Origin: JBIOHJ01 sp044448905
Lineage (GTDB): Bacteria; Bacteroidota; Bacteroidia; AKYH767-A; OLB10
Direction: 5' to 3'
Assembly: GCA_044448905.1 (NCBI GenBank)
Contig: JBIOHJ010000035.1
Coordinates: 1-25,839 of the forward strand
Length of the DNA: 25,839 nt
Shown here: piece after piece, positions 23,314 to 25,839 of the stretch
Numbering within the stretch: the first letter of the stretch is position 1
Layout: each line of letters begins with the position of its first letter
Notes under the pieces: generated by a model
Databases searched by the model: none
What the model was told of the DNA's origin: nothing
Seen by the model: only the letters and a program-made list of their open reading frames with translations
Made by a program: the position numbers and the translations under genes

Positions 23314-24075
23314 ATGAATCCAATCAAAGACCTCCAGCTTGCTGTTTTAATTGATGCCGACAATGTTCCTTATTCTAATATTAAAGAAATGTTTGAGGAG
23401 ATTGCAAAATACGGAACGCCCGCTTTTAAAAGAATTTATGCCGACTGGACTAAGCCAACGGTTTCTGGATGGAAAACAGTTTTGCTTGAGAATGCAATAA
23501 CTCCTGTACAGCAATACAGTTATTCGACAGGAAAAAATGCAACCGATAGCGCCATGATTATTGATGCCATGGACATTTTATATTCGGGAAAGGTAAATGG
23601 GTTTTGCATTGTTTCGAGCGACAGCGATTTTACCCGGCTTGCCATTCGCTTAAGAGAAGCAGGAATGAAAGTAATTGGCATTGGTGAAAAGAAAACGCTC
23701 ACACCTTTTATTACGGCTTGCGATAAATTTATTTACCTTGAAATTCTTAAAGTCAATTCAACTTTTCCACAACGCAGGCAGGTAAATAAATCAACTAAAA
23801 ACGTTGCCGTCAAACCCGCAGCTTCATTAAATAAAATTGATGATTCGTTAATCAAGCTTTTAAGTGACAGCATTGCCGACATTGCTGACGAAGATGGCTG
23901 GGCTTTTTTAGGTGAGCTTGGCAACTTTATCTTAAAAAAGAAACCCGACTTTGACCCGCGTAATTACGGTTTCGAAAAAATGCTTCCCTTAATTAAAAGT
24001 GTGGATAAATTCGAAGTGGATGAAAAGGTAACCGGAAAAGGTAACATCCGGCACGTTTACGTAAAAACAAAATAA
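23314..24075 (+). CDS. NYN-domain RNase with C-terminal LOTUS/OST-HTH domain
   Basis: Protein of 253 aa. The NYN (PIN-like) nuclease domain is residues 7-145. Catalytic acidic residues are Asp14 and Asp16 in VLIDADNVPY, Asp78 in NATDSAMIIDAMD, and Asp103 and Asp105 in CIVSSDSDFTRLA. The linker (146-172) is basic. The LOTUS domain (about 175-250) has LIKLLSDSIADIADEDGWAF and KKKPDFDPRNYGF. NYN-LOTUS proteins are metal-dependent RNases with an RNA-binding module, related to the vertebrate MARF1 architecture. All key acids are intact. Its neighbours are a cold-shock-domain protein and an RRM protein, so an RNA-turnover role is likely. Confidence 0.93.
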   Translation: MNPIKDLQLAVLIDADNVPYSNIKEMFEEIAKYGTPAFKRIYADWTKPTVSGWKTVLLENAITPVQQYSYSTGKNATDSAMIIDAMDILYSGKVNGFCIVSSDSDFTRLAIRLREAGMKVIGIGEKKTLTPFITACDKFIYLEILKVNSTFPQRRQVNKSTKNVAVKPAASLNKIDDSLIKLLSDSIADIADEDGWAFLGELGNFILKKKPDFDPRNYGFEKMLPLIKSVDKFEVDEKVTGKGNIRHVYVKTK

Positions 24076-24093
24076 CTTAAGTCGGGTAAAATA

Positions 24094-24381
24094 TTACCAG
24101 CGGTTATCGTCACGTTTTTTAAATTCTCTTTTTCTTTCGCCTCTTTCTTCAGCTTCATTAACTACAATGCTGCGTCCGCCAACCTGTGTGCCGTTTAATT
24201 CTTTAATGGCAGTTTTTGCCTGTTCTGCATCGGGCATTTCGACAAAGCCAAAACCTTTGCTGCGTCCCGAGTACTTATCAGAAATAATTTTAACTGAGCT
24301 TACTTCACCAAATCTTTCAAATTGTTCTTTTACTTCCTCTTCTTTAATGCTGTAAGGAAGGCTTCCTACGAAAATATTCAT
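24094..24381 (-). CDS. RRM-type RNA-binding protein
   Basis: Protein of 95 aa, a single RNA-recognition motif of the RbpA-like type found in cyanobacteria and Bacteroidota. RNP2 is IFVGSL (3-8) and RNP1 KGFGFVEM (42-49), with a basic, disordered C-terminal tail (GERKREFKKRDDNRW). It binds single-stranded RNA and is often cold-induced in relatives. It converges on the NYN-LOTUS gene with 18 bp between stop codons and no terminator. A TACATTCG box (24408-24415, minus strand) is one base off the -7 consensus, about 27 bp upstream. Confidence 0.93.
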   Translation of the reverse strand: MNIFVGSLPYSIKEEEVKEQFERFGEVSSVKIISDKYSGRSKGFGFVEMPDAEQAKTAIKELNGTQVGGRSIVVNEAEERGERKREFKKRDDNRW

Positions 24382-24543
24382 ATTGTTTAAATTTTTAATT
24401 GATTAGGGTGCGAATGTACTCTTAAATTTTGGTTAAACGCCTGTTTTACGATTATTTATTATAATTCCTTGTAATTTACTCTACTACACAAGGAAATCAG
24501 AACTCCCGGTAAATAAGCCTTCGAAAAATTTTCCTTTGAGCCG

Positions 24544-25539
24544 CTATGAATCATGCGCCCATTTAACCCAGACGGCACCCCAGGTGAAGCCCCCACCAAA
24601 AGCGGAAATGATAATGTTATCACCTTTATGGAGTTGGGTTTCGTAATCGGATAAACAAAGGGGAATAGTACCGTTAGTGGTATTGCCATAACGCTGTATG
24701 TTGAGCATTACCTTTTCATCGGGCAAACCCATGCGCCTGGCAGTGGCATCAATAATGCGTTTGTTCGCCTGGTGTGGAACGAGCCATGCGATATCACCGG
24801 CAGTTAAATTATTCTTCTGGAGAATTTCGGCTGATACATCAGCCATTCCTTTAACGGCAAATTTGAAAACGGGCTGCCCGTCCTGGTAAATAAAGTGTTC
24901 ACCGGCATCCACAGTATTGTGTGAAGCGGGGCGCAAGCTTCCACCGGCTTTCTGGTGAAGATACGTACGACCGCTGCCATCGGTGCGGAGAATTTCGTCC
25001 ATTATGCCATAGCCATCATTGTTTGGTTCCAGTAAAACAGCGCCACCGCCATCGCCAAAAAGAATACAGGTGGAACGGTCTTTATAGTCAACGATGGATG
25101 ACATTTTATCGGCACCTACCACGATAACTTTTTTGTACGTACCCGATTCGATAAATTTCGCACCGGTAGATAAACCGAAAAGGAAACCCGAGCAGGCAGC
25201 ATTGAGGTCGTAGCTGAACGCATTTTTTAAACCAGTTTTGTCGCAAATAATATTCGCGGTAGCAGGAAACTGCATATCGGGGGTGGTGGTGCAACAAATT
25301 AAAAGTTCAATTTCTTCGGGTGCAATGCCGCGCTTTTTAAGAAGCCCGTTAACTGCATTCGCTCCAATATCGGAAGTAGCTTTGTCTTTATCGCGCAATA
25401 TCCTGCGTTCTTTGATGCCGGTGCGCGACTGAATCCATTCATCGTTAGTGTCCACCATGGTTTCAAGGATTTTGTTAGTGAGAACAAAATCAGGAACCCA
25501 GCCATTGACGGCAGTGATAGAAGCGCGGGTGCGGGGCAT
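24544..25539 (-). CDS. fabH: 3-oxoacyl-ACP synthase III
   Basis: Protein of 331 aa, normal length. FabH condenses acetyl-CoA (or a branched starter) with malonyl-ACP to start fatty-acid synthesis. The catalytic triad is Cys116 (NAACSGFLFG), His256 (VPHQANKRI) and Asn286 (YGNTTNGTIPL). DEWIQSRTGIKERRI near the N-terminus is characteristic. The usual GNTSAAS is GNTTNGT here, which keeps the Asn. It begins 12 bp after the plsX stop codon, the standard plsX-fabH order. A cytoplasmic housekeeping gene. Nothing indicates truncation. Confidence 0.97.
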   Translation of the reverse strand: MPRTRASITAVNGWVPDFVLTNKILETMVDTNDEWIQSRTGIKERRILRDKDKATSDIGANAVNGLLKKRGIAPEEIELLICCTTTPDMQFPATANIICDKTGLKNAFSYDLNAACSGFLFGLSTGAKFIESGTYKKVIVVGADKMSSIVDYKDRSTCILFGDGGGAVLLEPNNDGYGIMDEILRTDGSGRTYLHQKAGGSLRPASHNTVDAGEHFIYQDGQPVFKFAVKGMADVSAEILQKNNLTAGDIAWLVPHQANKRIIDATARRMGLPDEKVMLNIQRYGNTTNGTIPLCLSDYETQLHKGDNIIISAFGGGFTWGAVWVKWAHDS

Positions 25540-25551
25540 GGTTGATTAAAG

Positions 25552-25839
25552 TTATAAAACCGCAGTTGCCGAAAGCGCATTTGCAATTTTTTCGTTCAGC
25601 TTTACTTCGGCTACTTCGTGCGTGAGCAAAATCATATTCTTAATGGCTTTTGCTTTTGAGATGCCATGTGCAATTACCACCGTTGAGTTTACACCCAGCA
25701 AAGGAGTGCCACCGTATGCTTCAAAATCGAAACGGTCGAAGTATTCATCTTTGATGCCGCGTTTTATTAAGAGTGTATGAAATGATTCAGCAAGTTTTAA
25801 AAGTACATTGCCGGTGAAACCATCGCAAACAATTACATC
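25552..25839 (-). CDS. plsX: Phosphate acyltransferase, C-terminal part (cut by window end)
   Basis: The minus-strand frame is open from the window edge to the TAA at 25552-25554, giving the last 95 residues. It starts DVIVCDGFTGNVLLKLAES and continues YGGTPLLGVNSTVVIAHG and SKAKAIKNMI, which are signature segments of PlsX (acyl-ACP:phosphate acyltransferase, making acyl-phosphate for phospholipid synthesis). The start codon lies beyond 25839. It is followed by fabH after 12 bp, consistent with a plsX-fabH operon. Confidence 0.95.
   Translation of the reverse strand, partial: DVIVCDGFTGNVLLKLAESFHTLLIKRGIKDEYFDRFDFEAYGGTPLLGVNSTVVIAHGISKAKAIKNMILLTHEVAEVKLNEKIANALSATAVL

Noticed and set aside
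25299..25586. Minus-strand ORF of 95 aa overlapping the fabH start and the plsX end
   Set aside because: It is out of frame with both; fabH and plsX explain the sequence fully.
1..25839. tRNA, rRNA, transposase or phage genes
   Set aside because: I looked for tRNA-like arms and mobile-element proteins on both strands and found none that could be supported.

Overview
The window looks like the chromosome of a member of the Bacteroidota. The evidence is a type IX secretion (T9SS) C-terminal sorting domain on a CotH-like protein, several small PorT/DUF3575-style outer-membrane barrels, an AraC regulator with a seven-helix membrane front end, an OmpA protein with thrombospondin type-3 repeats, A-rich leaders that mostly lack Shine-Dalgarno sites, and upstream boxes fitting the Bacteroidota -7 consensus TAnnTTTG. 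I cannot name the genus. No tRNA, rRNA, CRISPR array, transposase or phage gene was found.

Layout. Positions 1-6.4 kb: a tiny basic ORF, a DUF748/AsmA-like envelope protein, an outer-membrane barrel, a CsbD-type stress protein, a membrane-anchored AraC regulator and a second barrel. Positions 6.4-9.7 kb: the OmpA/TSP3 protein, a DUF1905-YdeI protein and a DUF3575-like barrel, separated by repeat-rich spacers. Positions 9.7-12 kb: a two-gene accessory unit with a DUF6602-type predicted nuclease and a Schlafen-AlbA_2 protein; this is the best candidate for an undescribed (possibly defence) system. Positions 12-14.3 kb: a 21-bp tandem array, a SAM methyltransferase and an AraC regulator. Positions 14.3-20.7 kb, minus strand: a lone receiver, a three-PAS histidine kinase, a secreted P-domain/CotH/T9SS protein and an ATP-grasp-like protein. 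Positions 20.8-22.7 kb: a Spy/CpxP-like periplasmic protein, two small hypotheticals and a GIY-YIG protein with an unusually long spacer. Positions 22.7-24.4 kb: three RNA-binding or RNA-processing proteins (cold-shock domain, NYN-LOTUS, RRM). Positions 24.5-25.8 kb: the housekeeping fatty-acid/phospholipid genes fabH and plsX, the latter cut by the window edge.

The most striking non-gene signal is in the spacers. Four kinds of dispersed elements recur: (a) a 45-bp element present three times (2725, 3866, 7941), with 33 of 45 positions identical in all copies; (b) a ~37-bp GCTGCGCGACCTGCC-type element present about four times, two copies of which directly flank one barrel gene; (c) a CTTTCAG...CTGAAAG hairpin present twice, once with a smaller hairpin nested in its loop; (d) 21-bp tandem repeats at three loci (3949, 8631, 12258), each upstream of a gene and each readable in one frame as seven-residue V-x-E-type repeats. 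These repeats extend open reading frames upstream of two genes, so the starts of the YdeI and methyltransferase genes are placed downstream of them here.
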